DNA of 64,000 nt from Antilocapra americana. Taxonomy: Eukaryota; Chordata; Mammalia; Artiodactyla; Antilocapridae. Made by a program: the position numbers and the translations under genes. The stretch lies in the NCBI GenBank assembly GCA_007570785.1, contig ML660777.1, positions 6,717,820-6,781,819 on the forward strand, written 5' to 3'. This document shows, in pieces, positions 38,155 to 49,446 of this stretch. Under the pieces are notes generated by a model. It was not told the origin of the DNA and searched no databases. It saw nothing but the letters and a program-made list of their open reading frames with translations. Numbering within the stretch: the stretch's first letter is position 1; each line of letters starts with the position of its first letter.

Positions 38155-38790
38155 GGCTCCTTTGAATTGGGGGATAAGCAGGCTTATCTGAGATGGCAAT
38201 AATTAAGACCTGAGTATCAAGAAAGAACCAAGATTAGGGAGAAGAGGATACTGAAAGCATAGTCAAGGAATAGAAAGAACACGTGTCTAAAAAACAGTGA
38301 GTTTAGGAGAGAATAGCAGGAAGTAGGAAGCACTGAAAAAGGGATGCCAGAGGATGAGATGGTTGGATGGATTCACTGACTCGATGTACATGAGTTTGAG
38401 CAAGCTCAGGAAGTTGGTGATGGACAGGGAAGCCTGGTGTGCTGTAGTTCATGGGGTTGCAGAGAGTCAGTCACGACTGAGTGACTGAACTGAACTGAGG
38501 ATGTACTAGAATGCGTGAGAGGGAAGCAGATTTGGGGACAGGAGGTAGGAATCAAGAATCTTGTTCACACATGTGACATTTGAGGCCTATTATACATCCA
38601 AGTGCCTGAGGACAGGCAATCCAAGAGGTAACTCCAGGGTCTAGAAGGGGCTCTGGCCAAAGATAAGTACTGAGGAGACGCTGGCATCAAGATGCCACTT
38701 AAAACCACTGGATTCAATGAGATCATCCGGGGTCATCCATAGACATGAAAAAAGTCAGAGTTCCTATACAGAGACCAAAATGACAGTTAA
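38155..38790 (-). mobile_element. L2 LINE fragment interrupted by a BovA/BovB tail
   Basis: Antisense L2 on both sides of 38,349-38,497; the right part includes tacatccaagtgcctgagga and caatgagatcatccgg in consensus order. Confidence 0.55.
38349..38497 (+). mobile_element. BovB/BovA 3' tail nested in L2
   Basis: Sense copy from gaggatgagatggttggatg to gtgactgaactgaactga, with gaggatg at both edges. Confidence 0.88.
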
Positions 38791-40600
38791 GCACCAGATG
38801 GTCTTTAAAAATATAGCGATTACACCATGATTTAAAGATAGGACTCTGAAAATTAGATATATTGATAGTAAAGTTTTAATATGCATTATTTTCATGAACC
38901 CTCTACTGAGTTACTTATAAGGCAAACATTTTATATAAAAATGCCAATAATAGCCCCTAAAGTACTTCTGTAAGTTCAGCTATTCATGTTGAAGGTGGTG
39001 GCATTTTAAGTGGGTCACATTTAAGACATATAGATACAAAATATTCTGGCTTCATGAGTAAACACAGGTCTGTCACAAAGCCTTAGGTGATACACACACC
39101 ACGTGGAGTAATAAGAGAAATTTCTTCAAAAGATTTCTTGTATCAGACAGTAACTTGAAAACACATTCAAGTACCCTGATTCCCATGCCCTTGAGAATGA
39201 GAGCCTCCTGAAATTTTACATCCCACATGCTTCCCCTGCCCCACCCTGGTCTCAGCTCAGTTGACCTTATTTGTTTAGTATAAAAACATGGGTTTTGTGT
39301 AATTTATTCACATGATAAAAATAATGAATGGGCACATATCAATTAACATACTGACATTTAAAATAAAAATTCCCAATTTAATTTTTGAAGAAACCTTGAA
39401 AATTTACAAATGCCATGACCTAACAAAATGAAAGTAAATAGACCTCAACTAATTTTAATCTCGTAATTCATCTTACATCATGTAATGACTTTTGGAGAAG
39501 CACTTTTGAAAGTTAAAAAATAGTTCGACTGTACGTGATAAAACCCAACATATATACAACTTTCAGATCTCTTTACAAGCATGCTTCCTCTTTTTGACAA
39601 TGAAAGTAACAGAAAAATAGACTTTCTAATGAAATTGAAACAATATACCCCAAAAAAACACTCAAAGTTTAGTCCTGTTTTGAAGCCATTAAACATCAAG
39701 TACAAGGGATTTTCCAACTAAGTAGCTGAAATTCTTAAAATACTAGATGGCTTGGTAAAAAAGTATTTACATATTAAATACTAGTTGAATATCTTCATTT
39801 ATGAATAAGCAATTTTAGCAATCTATTTCCACGATTTGTTAAATGCATTATTCATAATAGCATACAGGTATATTATAAATATGGAAAGTATAAAATCTTG
39901 AGCAAATTCCAAGTAATCAGTATATAAGACTTCATGAGTAATGATTTCATTCTAAAGGAAAATACAATAAACTGAATAAATACAACTGTAAAAAGAAAAA
40001 AGGTAAAACAAAATGGGCACAAGAGAAATTCAGTTTGCTCAAGTAACAAAATCAGGTAACTTTTAAAGAACGTTAACATTCCTCAAGTTCCTATTGGCTC
40101 AATCACATAAGTAGCTGTTTATAGAAAATTTGGCTTTCAATAACAGCTAAAAAGGCCTTGTTTCAAAATTGAGAAAAAAACTGTACTCATTTTAAAATTA
40201 AATATCTTCATTCCAAAAGTACTGTAATTAAAATAAACTTTGTCACATCATTTTCAGGCAACTACTTCATGGTCCAAAAACTTAATTCCAAATTCCTATC
40301 TCATACATGGCAATAAAATCGGAATAATAGCAAAGTCTCTACTTTTCGCAAAGAACCAAACGAAAACTTGAAAACAGAGAGTTAAGTGCTGTATATTTAT
40401 TCAGTCGTAGGAAGCAGCCAGCACACTTTTAATGTCAGGTATGCAGTTATCTTATCATTCAATATGGGCTAGATAAATAAATATAACTAAAGGAAATGTA
40501 GCGAAGATCAAAGAAAATAAAACAATAATCAAAGTAATAGAATTCACACATAATTCAAGAGGAATGGGAGAAGAAGTCAACAAATAAAAGGCACACTTAC
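38791..40600. other. AT-rich intronic DNA next to exon 2
   Basis: No repeat recognised over 1.8 kb. Minus-strand open frames at 39,478-39,717 and 39,873-40,079 carry no known domain. Confidence 0.5.
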
Positions 40601-40608
40601 CCTGAAGG
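40599..40608 (-). other. Second strong 5' splice site downstream of exon 2
   Basis: Minus strand TTCAGG/GTAAGTGTG, 60 nt beyond the ADGRG6 exon 2 donor. Its use would keep an in-frame TAA immediately after the regular junction (TCA GGT AAG TAA). Confidence 0.5.
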
Positions 40609-40660
40609 CAATGTCATCATTATTAAATACAGAGTTTGAAAGAAAAAGAGTCTTACTTAC

Positions 40661-40761
40661 CTGAGAGAGGAGCATACACAAGATACAAAGCAAGTAAGAA
40701 CAAAAGAGAACTTGGCTTCCATTTCCAATGACAGCTCCACATTCGGCCTGAGGGAAACATC
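40661..40761 (-). CDS. ADGRG6: ADGRG6 (GPR126) coding exon 2: initiator G plus signal peptide
   Basis: Read on the minus strand, a splice acceptor (tgctttatttcatggcAG) precedes GATGTTTCCC and the exon ends CTCTCTCAG before GTAAGTAAG. The 101-nt exon supplies the G of the start codon, 33 full codons and one base of the next codon. Joined to the AT at the end of exon 1 it encodes [16 protein letters not shown], then a hydrophobic core [13 protein letters not shown] (residues 18-30) and APLS. This is a eukaryotic signal peptide with basic residues before the core. As I remember it, the human receptor begins with a nearly identical segment ([11 protein letters not shown]...) and continues VWGC, which fits the phase-1 exit here. 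ADGRG6 is a Gs-coupled adhesion GPCR of the cell surface with CUB, pentraxin, GAIN and seven-helix domains, needed for Schwann-cell myelination; only the signal peptide lies in this window. The longest ORF across this exon is in a different, non-coding frame. Confidence 0.93.
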
Positions 40762-41954
40762 CTGCCATGAAATAAAGCAATAATCAGGACACTTAGACTC
40801 AGTAAAGCAATCAGTCAAAAAGCACTGTAAGTTTCTAGCAGGAACTGAAAAAGAACTTTTTGAAGCCTTGCTTCCAAATAAGAAAAGAAACCTTGAAGAT
40901 TATAAACTAAGGATCCCCCTTTAAGCTAATTAAGTAAAAGAAAAAAACCCATGCATTTTATTTGCTACTTGGTGACAACTTCTTTATCAGAGATATATAA
41001 TAGATGATTCGTGCAAAAAGATAGGGAAGTATTCTGATAATTCAAGGGAAAAAAATCACTTATTTAAGAAAAAAAGCAATTCTAGCATCAATCTTCAGCA
41101 TCATCAGTCACATGCCCATCTGAGCACCAAGAGGGTACTTTCATCAACCTCTTCTATAATCTCCCAGAAATTTAAACTCTAAGGAAATGTTTTCATTTTA
41201 TATCTGCTGCTTTACAAATGGAAATATTAAAATCAAAGCACCCAAACTTTCTTCTTTCCTCTAAAATTAAGTACTGAAGCTTAACTTAATTAGTACCAAT
41301 GTTAGTTCTAAAATTATATATATTAATAGTTATCAATGTTTTAAAATGGCTAGTAAATATGAAGTATTGTAGAAACTAATAAATGACATTAAATGGAGAG
41401 ATGGTGCTTTGAAGACCCTCAATTCTCTGTACAATAGTCTTATCTCTCAACTTAAAATTACACTTAATGATTTAGATGGGAACATCTATATTATCTTGGC
41501 TGAAGACAGGGGCATGCTACCTTCGACTGACTTAGCCCTATCAAAAGAGGCCACTGAAGGGGGCAGTGGGTGTGAAAGGCAGTCACAAAAAGGAACCATG
41601 AGTGAACTGGTGAGCAGGAAAGTCATGAGGCAGGAAGAAAGGTGAGTGGCAGAAAGAAATCTCCAGATCTTAAAATCTCCAGAGTTACTTTAATTATAAG
41701 TGATAATTGAGAATCATTGTATTTCTTAAAAAAAATAAAAAAGAGCAACTAATACAATGCTTTGGAGTCACAGTAAAATACTTCTTTACCTGATGGTTGC
41801 TTATCTGGAAAAAATGTATAATAAATATAAAACCAGAAAGTGGTAACAGAAATACTTGAATAATAAAAATTAGACATTAAACTGATTGTTGCACTTGCCT
41901 CAAGCTTGCCCTTCTACTTATCTGAGAGACTGTTAAGTAGAGACTACTTAAGTA
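40762..41954. other. Intron 1, exon-2-proximal part
   Basis: No repeat recognised over about 1.2 kb. Confidence 0.5.
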
Positions 41955-42160
41955 GCAAAGAGAATAAGCTCTGGGGCCAGACAAACCTGAGTTTGCTACT
42001 GATGAACTAGGTAGTCCTTGGAAAATTGACTTGACCACCTTGTACCTCCTAGTTTTCACCTGTAAAATAGGAACATCAATACAATCTAGTCCGTGGAGCT
42101 GGTGGATGATTAAATCAAATAACGTCTTTTAAGAAATGTGTCTAACACTCAGCAACTGCT
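41955..42160 (+). mobile_element. MIR SINE
   Basis: Sense MIR: agctctggggccagacaaac, ctgagtttgctactg, cctgtaaaataggaacatca, tggatgattaaatc. Confidence 0.75.
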
Positions 42161-42165
42161 CAATG

Positions 42166-42374
42166 TTGTTGTTGAGTCACTAAGACGTGTCCAACTCTTT
42201 TGTGATCCCCTGGACTGTGGCCCAGCAGGCTCCTCTGTCCACGGGATTTCCAAGAATAACCGGAGTGGGTAGCCATTCCCTTCTCCAGGGGATCTTCCCA
42301 ACCCAGGGAAATACAAACCTGTGTTTCCTACATTGGCAGGCAGATTCTTTAGTGCTGAGCTACCGGGGAAGCCC
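42166..42374 (-). mobile_element. Bov-tA SINE
   Basis: Antisense copy, gagtcactaagacgtgtcca to gctaccggggaagccc. Confidence 0.92.
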
Positions 42375-42387
42375 AAGTGTTCAATTA

Positions 42388-43160
42388 TATTCAGTTCATT
42401 TCAGTCATTCAGTCTCGTCCGACTGTTTGCAACCCCATGAATCGAAGCGCGCCAGGCCTCCCTGTCCATCACCAACTCTCGGAATTTACCCAAACCTATG
42501 TCCATTGAGTCAGTGATGCCATCCAGCCATCTCATCCTCTGTCATCCCCTTCTCCTCCTGCCCACAATCCTTCTCAGCATTAGGGTCTTTTCCAATGAGT
42601 CAGCTCTTCATATGAGGTGGCCAAAGTATTGGAGTTTCAGTTTCAACATCAGTCCTTCCAATGAACACCCAGGACTGATCTCCTCTAGGATGGACTGGTT
42701 GGATCTCCTTGCAGTCCAAGAGACTCTCAAGGGTCTTCTCCAACACCACAGCTCAAAAGCATCAATTCTTTGGCACTCAGCTTTCTTCACAGTCCAACTC
42801 TCACATCCATACATGACCACTGGAAAAACCATAGCCTTGACTAGACGGACCTTTGTTGGCAAAGTAATGTCTCTGCTTTTCAATATGCTGTCTAGGTTGG
42901 TCATAACCTTCCTTCCAAGGAGCAAGCGTCTTTTAATTTCATGGCTGCAATCATCATCTGCAGTGATTTTGGAGCTCAAAAAAATAAAGTCTGACACTTT
43001 TTCCACTGTTTCCCCATCTATTTCCCATGAAGTGATGTGACCAGATGCCATGATCTTAGTTTTCTGAATGTTGAGCCTTAAGCCAACTTTTTCACTCTTC
43101 TCTTGCACTTTCATCAAGAGGCTCTTTAGTTCCTCTTCACTTTCTACCATAAGGGTGGTG
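42388..43160 (-). mobile_element. BovB LINE 3' 773 bp with target duplication
   Basis: Antisense copy bounded by tcaatta at 42,381-42,387 and 43,161-43,167. The ORF fragment 42,608-43,150 (minus) is uninterrupted from ESEEELKSLLMK to LQYFGHL, the region after reverse-transcriptase motif C, so this is one of the better preserved copies here. Confidence 0.93.
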
Positions 43161-43167
43161 TCAATTA

Positions 43168-43646
43168 GCTATTTTTATTGCAACTATCATCCTGAGCATT
43201 CTAATATAAATGTGGTTATTCTGTCAACAGTGAAGTAAGAAAAAAAAAGGACTTTACCAAGAACAGACAATAGGATCAATATTATAAACCAACACCAATC
43301 AATTGACTTTGTAGCTATTTCTGGTAGCTCCTTGGAACAGAGATGAAATAGACCTTTCAAGTATGCCATGAAAGAAGAAATTTAAAATAGTATCTGATTC
43401 CATTCATGTTATTTTATATTTTCCAAACTAGAAGCCCCAACATCACAAAGCTCTTAACAGAAACTCTACATAAGAAAAAGGCTACATAGTACTTTTGCAC
43501 AACATTGTAAATCAACTGCACCAATAAAAATGTTTTAATATTAATTAAAAGTATTTTTGAATGGAAGGTATATTTTCAAATACATTCATCCAAAATATTT
43601 GAAATTAAAAGCAGTGATACTGTTTATATGAGAAGCAAGATGTTCT
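43168..43646. other. Intron 1 DNA, possible L1 tail at 43,497-43,540
   Basis: aacattgtaaatcaactgca with an A-rich follow-on resembles a cetartiodactyl L1 end. Confidence 0.4.
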
Positions 43647-43657
43647 AGTGAGTCATT

Positions 43658-43873
43658 CACCATGCTAAGTTGCTCAGTTGTGTCAACTTTGTGACCCCCT
43701 GGACTGTAGTCTGTCAGCTTCCTCTGTTCATGGAGATTTTCGGGCAAGAATACTGGAGTGGCGTGACAATTCCTTTCCAGGGGATCTTTCCAACCCAGGG
43801 ATCAAACCCATGTCTCTTGCATCTTCTGCACTGGCAGGTGGATTCTTTACCACTGCATCATTTGGGAAATACC
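43658..43873 (-). mobile_element. Bov-tA SINE with 11-bp target duplication
   Basis: Antisense copy, flanked by agtgagtcatt at 43,647-43,657 and 43,874-43,884; the duplicated site contains an AP-1-like TGAGTCA. Confidence 0.92.
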
Positions 43874-43884
43874 AGTGAGTCATT

Positions 43885-45069
43885 AATAGTAACAAAACGA
43901 TAATGGATGTGAACTCTGGGATAGCACAGAGTTACATCCTGGTATCTTTATCTACTGTGTGCTTTGAGGGGGCAAGTAGGAAATGTTTTCTCTTCTGTAA
44001 ATAGAATACTACAGAAAGAACTAGATTAACATTGCATGGAACTTAATGAGGGTTTTGAAAAGGGTGACCAGTAAACCTTTGTTGCATGGAAAGTTCACTT
44101 ATTTGGAAGAAGGGCCCATTTCCCATTGATGCTGGATAAATGAGGTGTTTCCCATTCATGCTGAGCATGGATGAGTGTACTTCTGAGACTAGAGAACAAT
44201 CATATATTCAAAGAAATTTAGAGCTGGAAAGGCCAGAGATAAAGTCTAATCTCCTCGTTTTATGGAGCAGGAAACTGAGGCCCAGAGAAACAGACAAACC
44301 AATGAAGTCTGGATGGTAGCCTCATAGACATTAACAGAAGGAATATTAGCCCAGGAGAACTGAAGCTTCTCAATCTTTGTGGCACATGACAATCTTCCTG
44401 TATCAGTATCAGGACACTATGAGTGAATGGTGCTCTTCTCTTATGTTCCCATGTCTTCTAAACAATACTCAGGGAATGATGTTCATTAGTTTGGTGACAC
44501 TCAATTTCATGGTGTCTATTTCACATGCTCATGCAACTTTCTTTTGCTATAAAAGGTGCTGACACTTAGGAGTTCCATACTCTCTCCTGAAGCTATTTTA
44601 CAAAAGCTGCCTACAATCCTATTAGACAAGAGCGGCAAATGGCAACCAAGAGCTTAATGCATTCCAGTTCTCAGGACTCCATCATGTTGTACAGAAAAGG
44701 AACTCAGGGCAAGCACTTGTAACCAACATAAACCATATGACACGCCAACTTTCATCCACTTAACTGTTTACTGAAGAACAGAGACAAATAAATTAAGAAT
44801 AGAACAGAGGGAGGAAAGCACTGTTGGTCTTCTCAAGGGATCACTTAGCAAAGACACATCCCTGGGATTTAAACAACTTTCTCACAAGAATGGAAAATCC
44901 TGAACAGGGTTACTAAGGTTCTAAACAGGAACTACAAAAAACACAGTATAATACTGTGTCACTCCAGTTGTGGCCTCGGCGTTATACTGAAAAGAACAAG
45001 AACACTTTTCAAGTAAAAGAAAGTCCTAGACTTCTATAACCTGAAAAGAATCTAAAAGTTATGCCACAA
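43885..45069. other. Intron 1 DNA with MIR-like piece 44,215-44,330
   Basis: The segment aggaaactgaggcccagaga is the typical antisense MIR word; its edges are unclear. Confidence 0.45.
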
Positions 45070-45190
45070 AACCCATCACTTCACAAATGAAAAAACTATG
45101 ATGTTTAAACTATTTGTCCAAGATCACGTAATCAGTGATGGCAAAATCAAAAAGACCTCCTGGGTAACCTGGCTTCTAACTCAATGGTCC
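45070..45190 (-). mobile_element. MIR SINE
   Basis: Antisense order: tgaaaaaactatgatg, ttgtccaagatcacgtaatc, ggtaacctggcttctaac. Confidence 0.6.
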
Positions 45191-45416
45191 TTTTTGAAAA
45201 ACAAACTAACTCTATTGGAAACTCACTCTTCTTTTCAAAGTATATAGACTGCAAGATTCAACATACTCAAATCCTGCATCAGAAAGTTTCAGAACTCAGC
45301 CCTTTTATAGGAATTGTTTTAAATGTGGATATGAACCCTTGTAGATATCATTTAATCCAAATGCATCACTGAAATAATCTAGAAAACCTGCCCAGTGTTC
45401 TGTGATGACCTAGAGG

Positions 45417-45552
45417 GGTGGAATGGGGTGGAGGGGTGAGCAAGGCTCAAGAGGAGGGGATACATGTATCCTTATGGTTGATTCACGTTGTTGTAAGGCA
45501 GAAACGAACGCCACATTGTAAAGCAATTATCCTCCAATTAAAAAAAAAAAAC
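45417..45552 (+). mobile_element. L1 LINE 3' end
   Basis: The ruminant L1 terminus: tatccttatggttgattcac ... acattgtaaagcaattatcc followed by an A run. Confidence 0.85.
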
Positions 45553-46313
45553 CTACTGTCTTACATCTCTTTACTCCTACTGACTCCTCTAAAAAGTCAC
45601 AATTAAAGAGAAACTAGTGAAGAGATTTTGAAATTTGTGGAGAAATTAACATGGTATTAATTTTCTTAATAACAGCAACAGTCAGAATTAACTTATTTCT
45701 CTATATCCCAATTGTATTTCTATGGCAAATCTTTTCAGAAAGGAACATGAGGAGTAGCACAGAGAATGCCTTAATTCTTCAAGAGTAAAAAGCATGGTAA
45801 GTTGGTTTATTTAAGCCCGCTTATAATTTTGTTTCATATTCTGGTTAAAGATCATGTTCTTGAGCCTAAAGAATGAATTAAAAAAGAAGTGCTATTCTGT
45901 TACTTAAAGTTCTTTTATTATGTTGGGTTCACTCTTCACTTTAAAAAAGCAGAAAGGTTTATACTTGAAATCTGTACAAATCTTGCCCCCTACTTGAACT
46001 ATAATACACATAACTGGCTTTACATAGATGAAATTAAGCAATCATGAGAAATACACACACATGCACCAAAACACATATGAAACTGGGAAAATCTGAAAAA
46101 GAGAGGTATATTATATCAATATCCTGGTTGTAATATTGTACTCTAGTTTTGCAAAATGTCACCATTGGGAGGAACTGGGTAAAGAGTACCTGGGCTGTCT
46201 CTGTATTATTTTTTAAAACTGCATGTGAATCAACAAATACTTCAACAAAAATTTCAATTAAAAAAGTAAACCCTGAAGCCTCCATAAATATGTTACTTTC
46301 AGATGATTCAGGG

Positions 46314-46316
<3 letters not shown>
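45553..46316. other. Intron 1 DNA, no gene
   Basis: Nothing recognised. Confidence 0.5.
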
Positions 46317-46354
<38 letters not shown>

Positions 46355-46371
46355 TGTGTGTGTGTGTGTGT
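46317..46371 (+). repeat. Compound (AG)n(TG)n microsatellite
   Basis: About 17 AG units running directly into about 10 TG units; likely polymorphic. Confidence 0.97.
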
Positions 46372-49280
46372 CTACAGACATCGGAAAGGAGAAGATAAGA
46401 AAAATGATAAAACAAATGGGGTAAATATTTACAATAAGTGATTCTGTGTCAAGAGTATACAGCTGTTCTTCGTGTTATTTTTGCAACTTCTCTGGAGGTT
46501 TAAAATTATTTCTAAATAGAGTTAAATATATATGTACACTTTTACAATGAAGAATATCAGTGTTCATCTAATGATCCTCTCATCACTACTGAGTATTATT
46601 GCTTTAATCATTGCCAGTTTGATAGCAAACATAATATTTCATTTGGATTTCCTTTATTTGGATTGGCATATTGAATGATTTGTATAGCTAACTTTCCATT
46701 ATAAACATTTTCTTTTCTAATGATTTGTGATTTTTTTTAACCAATTCTATATGAAATATGTTAAGCCTTGATCAAATTTACTATAAATGTTTTCAATACA
46801 GCAATATTGAAGTTTTCCTTAAGGCATTCCAAGTAATTCCATCCTGAGTAATGTTAATAAGGGTGACACTCAGGTAGTACACTCAAGTTTTATTGCATTT
46901 TTAGTTACAATTGAAATGGCCTTTAAATGTTATAGCCCCAGTCACTTGCTGCACTTCTTCATGTCGTCCAATACAGATAATGTTTTAATGTCATCCAATT
47001 AGAAAAAAAGTGGAAAGATGCAATTTTGCCCAAGCATGCCACATACACTAAACAAAGTCTTTTTCTATTTAGTCTAAAGTCTAAATGGCCTCTAGAAACT
47101 TTTGATCATCCCATTAGAAATGTAAACCCTTGTAAGACATGGGCAGTCAGAAAAACGGTCAGATTTAAGGAAGTAGCTGTCAGTTTATTTTTAATATGTA
47201 AACTGATTCTCTTTCAGATCATTATTTCCAGAAATCAGAGTGACGTGTCCACTTGGGCAGTAAAACTACAAGCTTCTAATATTTCCCATAAGCCAAGAGA
47301 CAATAGCCTCATTCACCATTCACACTGGAAAAGCACAATGTCATGTAATTTATATAAGCCATAAATGGAACAGTAACTTCATGCAGCTTGAGACCAATTA
47401 ATGCAAGTCTTGCTAAATCTACTAAAATTTAAAATTGTGCAGTCACTACAACTCCAAAGTATATTTGTAAAGTCTCTAATTCCAGAACTTGAGTGTACTA
47501 ATACATAAACACTCTTTATCCACCGGAGTAGGCAGAAAACATATTCAAACAATTTGTGTATTTGAATCTATCAAAATTAAAAATTTAAATGATAATTACA
47601 TTTTCAATGAGATAGCAGGAATATTTACCTTGGAAAGGTTGGTATTACTTCCATATATCCAAAAACATACTGATATCTAAAAAGAATCAGATAATCTTAA
47701 ACCATTCCATATGAATTATAAACAGAAAAAAAAGAAAAAGTTGCAATCTGACAAGAAATGGAAAAACATTTTGTCAAAATAGCTCAATAAAGAAACTTCA
47801 ATCAGAGTAATAATTTTGTGATTAAATATCCATGCTTTTACTGTATAATGACATTAAGATTTTTAAAATCATATAGAATTCAAATGGACTATATAATTTC
47901 ATAACCAGGAAATTTTAACATTACTTATCAGTTTCACATCTTTTTTCATGTATAATGTAGTTTTTTTCCCCATAAGGTCCAAATCACCTAGGAAAGCTTA
48001 TAGAAAGCTAGACAAACATCTGCTATTAAAACCCTTACTATATAGTTTCAGGAAAACTGAAGCTTAAAACAAACTCACATTCATTCAAAATGTGTTGCCT
48101 GTATATAAGAATAAGTCTTATATGAAGCTGTTGGCCACATCCCAAAATAAATTCTTTCAGGTTATACCTTGCTGATCCCACTGGGTAAATGAAACTTTCA
48201 AACTCACAGGTGTGGAATGACTTCACATGCTGTTTAATAAAAATAAGTGGTTCCTTTCTAATTATACCGCTCACTACCAGGAACAGGCCTGCCAAGGGCT
48301 AGGCTTCTGGACACTCACCCTTTTTCCTATTTTGAAGATGTGTGCTGGAGGGAGCAAGGCAGAAGGTCCGAGGAATGGAAAATGACAGGCCCGAGGGGCA
48401 GATTTTTTCCCAGGTATTAAATTGAAACAGGAAATTGAAGTGGAAATAAGTAAGGCTCCAAAAGTTGGGGGAGGGGGGTGTATATCAATTTCTAGAAACT
48501 CTTGTATATTAGTCAGTGGAAGGGAGTTAAAAGTCTGTCCAGATGTCTGCCCAAGATTAAACTAAACACCAGAGGGAAAATTATATGTTACAAGAAAAAG
48601 TAACTTCTGAGTTGGCCACAAAAATAAGCTGGGTCCTTTCGAGAACAGCCTTCCTTTTTCCATTTTGGAAGGCTAAGCTAAGCGGTGCTGGGGGCCCTTC
48701 AGCGGGGTCGCCGCGAGGCACCTCGCCACTTGGAAGGACAAGTTCATAGAAACAAAACCCATCAGGTTTCTCTTAGCGTTTCATCGCCCTACACCCCCCA
48801 CTCCTACTTCTACACAAGCCCCCTCAGAGATCCTATCACGTAAAATGACATCTTCTTTAATGACTTTTTAATCTGTAAAAGTACACCGAGAACCTTTACT
48901 GCGCGCTTAAAAAAAAAAAGAAAAAATCATTCAAACAACCCAAAGATCCAAGAATAACTTCTACAGTCAAGGGTGACAATGTGTAAAGTCAACATTCTCT
49001 CGGCATACTAGTACCTTCCAAGCCCCCAGGTGGTGATCCAGGAGAGCGCCTTCTTGGCAGGGCCCGGCCCCTGGATGGAGCGACCGCGCTTGTGACTTCT
49101 TGTGGCATTTGAATCGACAACGTTTTCCCCATTCTTGAAGCCCTGCCCTTTTTATTATGCTTTACGCCGCCCAAACGTGAGGTTTACCTCTGGCTGGGGG
49201 GGGGGGGGGGGGCAGCCAGCCGCACACACATGTCACAGCTCCGCCTGGCAGAACAGAGCTCACTCATTGACTCAAGGGGC
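46372..49280. other. 2.9-kb repeat-poor part of intron 1 next to the CpG island
   Basis: No transposable element recognised. GC content rises from about 48,650 (gcggggtcgccgcgaggcac near 48,700) toward the promoter. Confidence 0.5.
49196..49212 (+). repeat. Run of 17 G (C17 on the gene strand)
   Basis: An uninterrupted G17 homopolymer about 235 nt inside intron 1. In the ADGRG6 pre-mRNA it is a C run; the plus strand can fold as a G-quadruplex. Such runs are prone to length error in sequencing. Confidence 0.95.
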
Positions 49281-49446
49281 GAAGTGAAGACAAACCGGTT
49301 TATTCTGTCCGTGCTCAGTGCGGCTGAAGTCTTTACGAAGCCGTGGGGTCGGGGACCGGGAGTTAGGGGGCGGGCAGGGGAAGGGGGGCACAGGTAAAGG
49401 TGTGAAGGAATTCTGAGCTGAAAGGGGTGGGGGGGGTGGTACTTAC

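Larger units (their letters stand above)
1..40660 (-). other. ADGRG6: ADGRG6 intron 2, 5' portion (continues beyond the left edge)
   Basis: Begins at the GTAAGT donor (40,660-40,655) and runs off the window, so intron 2 is at least 40.6 kb long. The next exon should start TG TGG GG (VWG...) and encode the CUB domain. No minus-strand reading frame in this span resembles a CUB domain or any other receptor domain, so I place the remaining exons to the left of the window. Confidence 0.85.
40762..49446 (-). other. ADGRG6: ADGRG6 intron 1
   Basis: An 8,685-bp GT-AG intron interrupting the initiator codon between its second and third bases. The donor is GTAAGT (49,446-49,441) and the acceptor CAG (40,764-40,762), with a modest T-rich tract before it. 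It holds MIR copies, two Bov-tA SINEs, a 773-bp BovB piece, an L1 3' end and an (AG)n(TG)n microsatellite. The part next to exon 1 still belongs to the CpG island and carries a 17-G run. Confidence 0.9.

Noticed and set aside
46034..46424. ORFs over the AG/TG microsatellite on both strands
   Set aside because: Low-complexity translation of a simple repeat.
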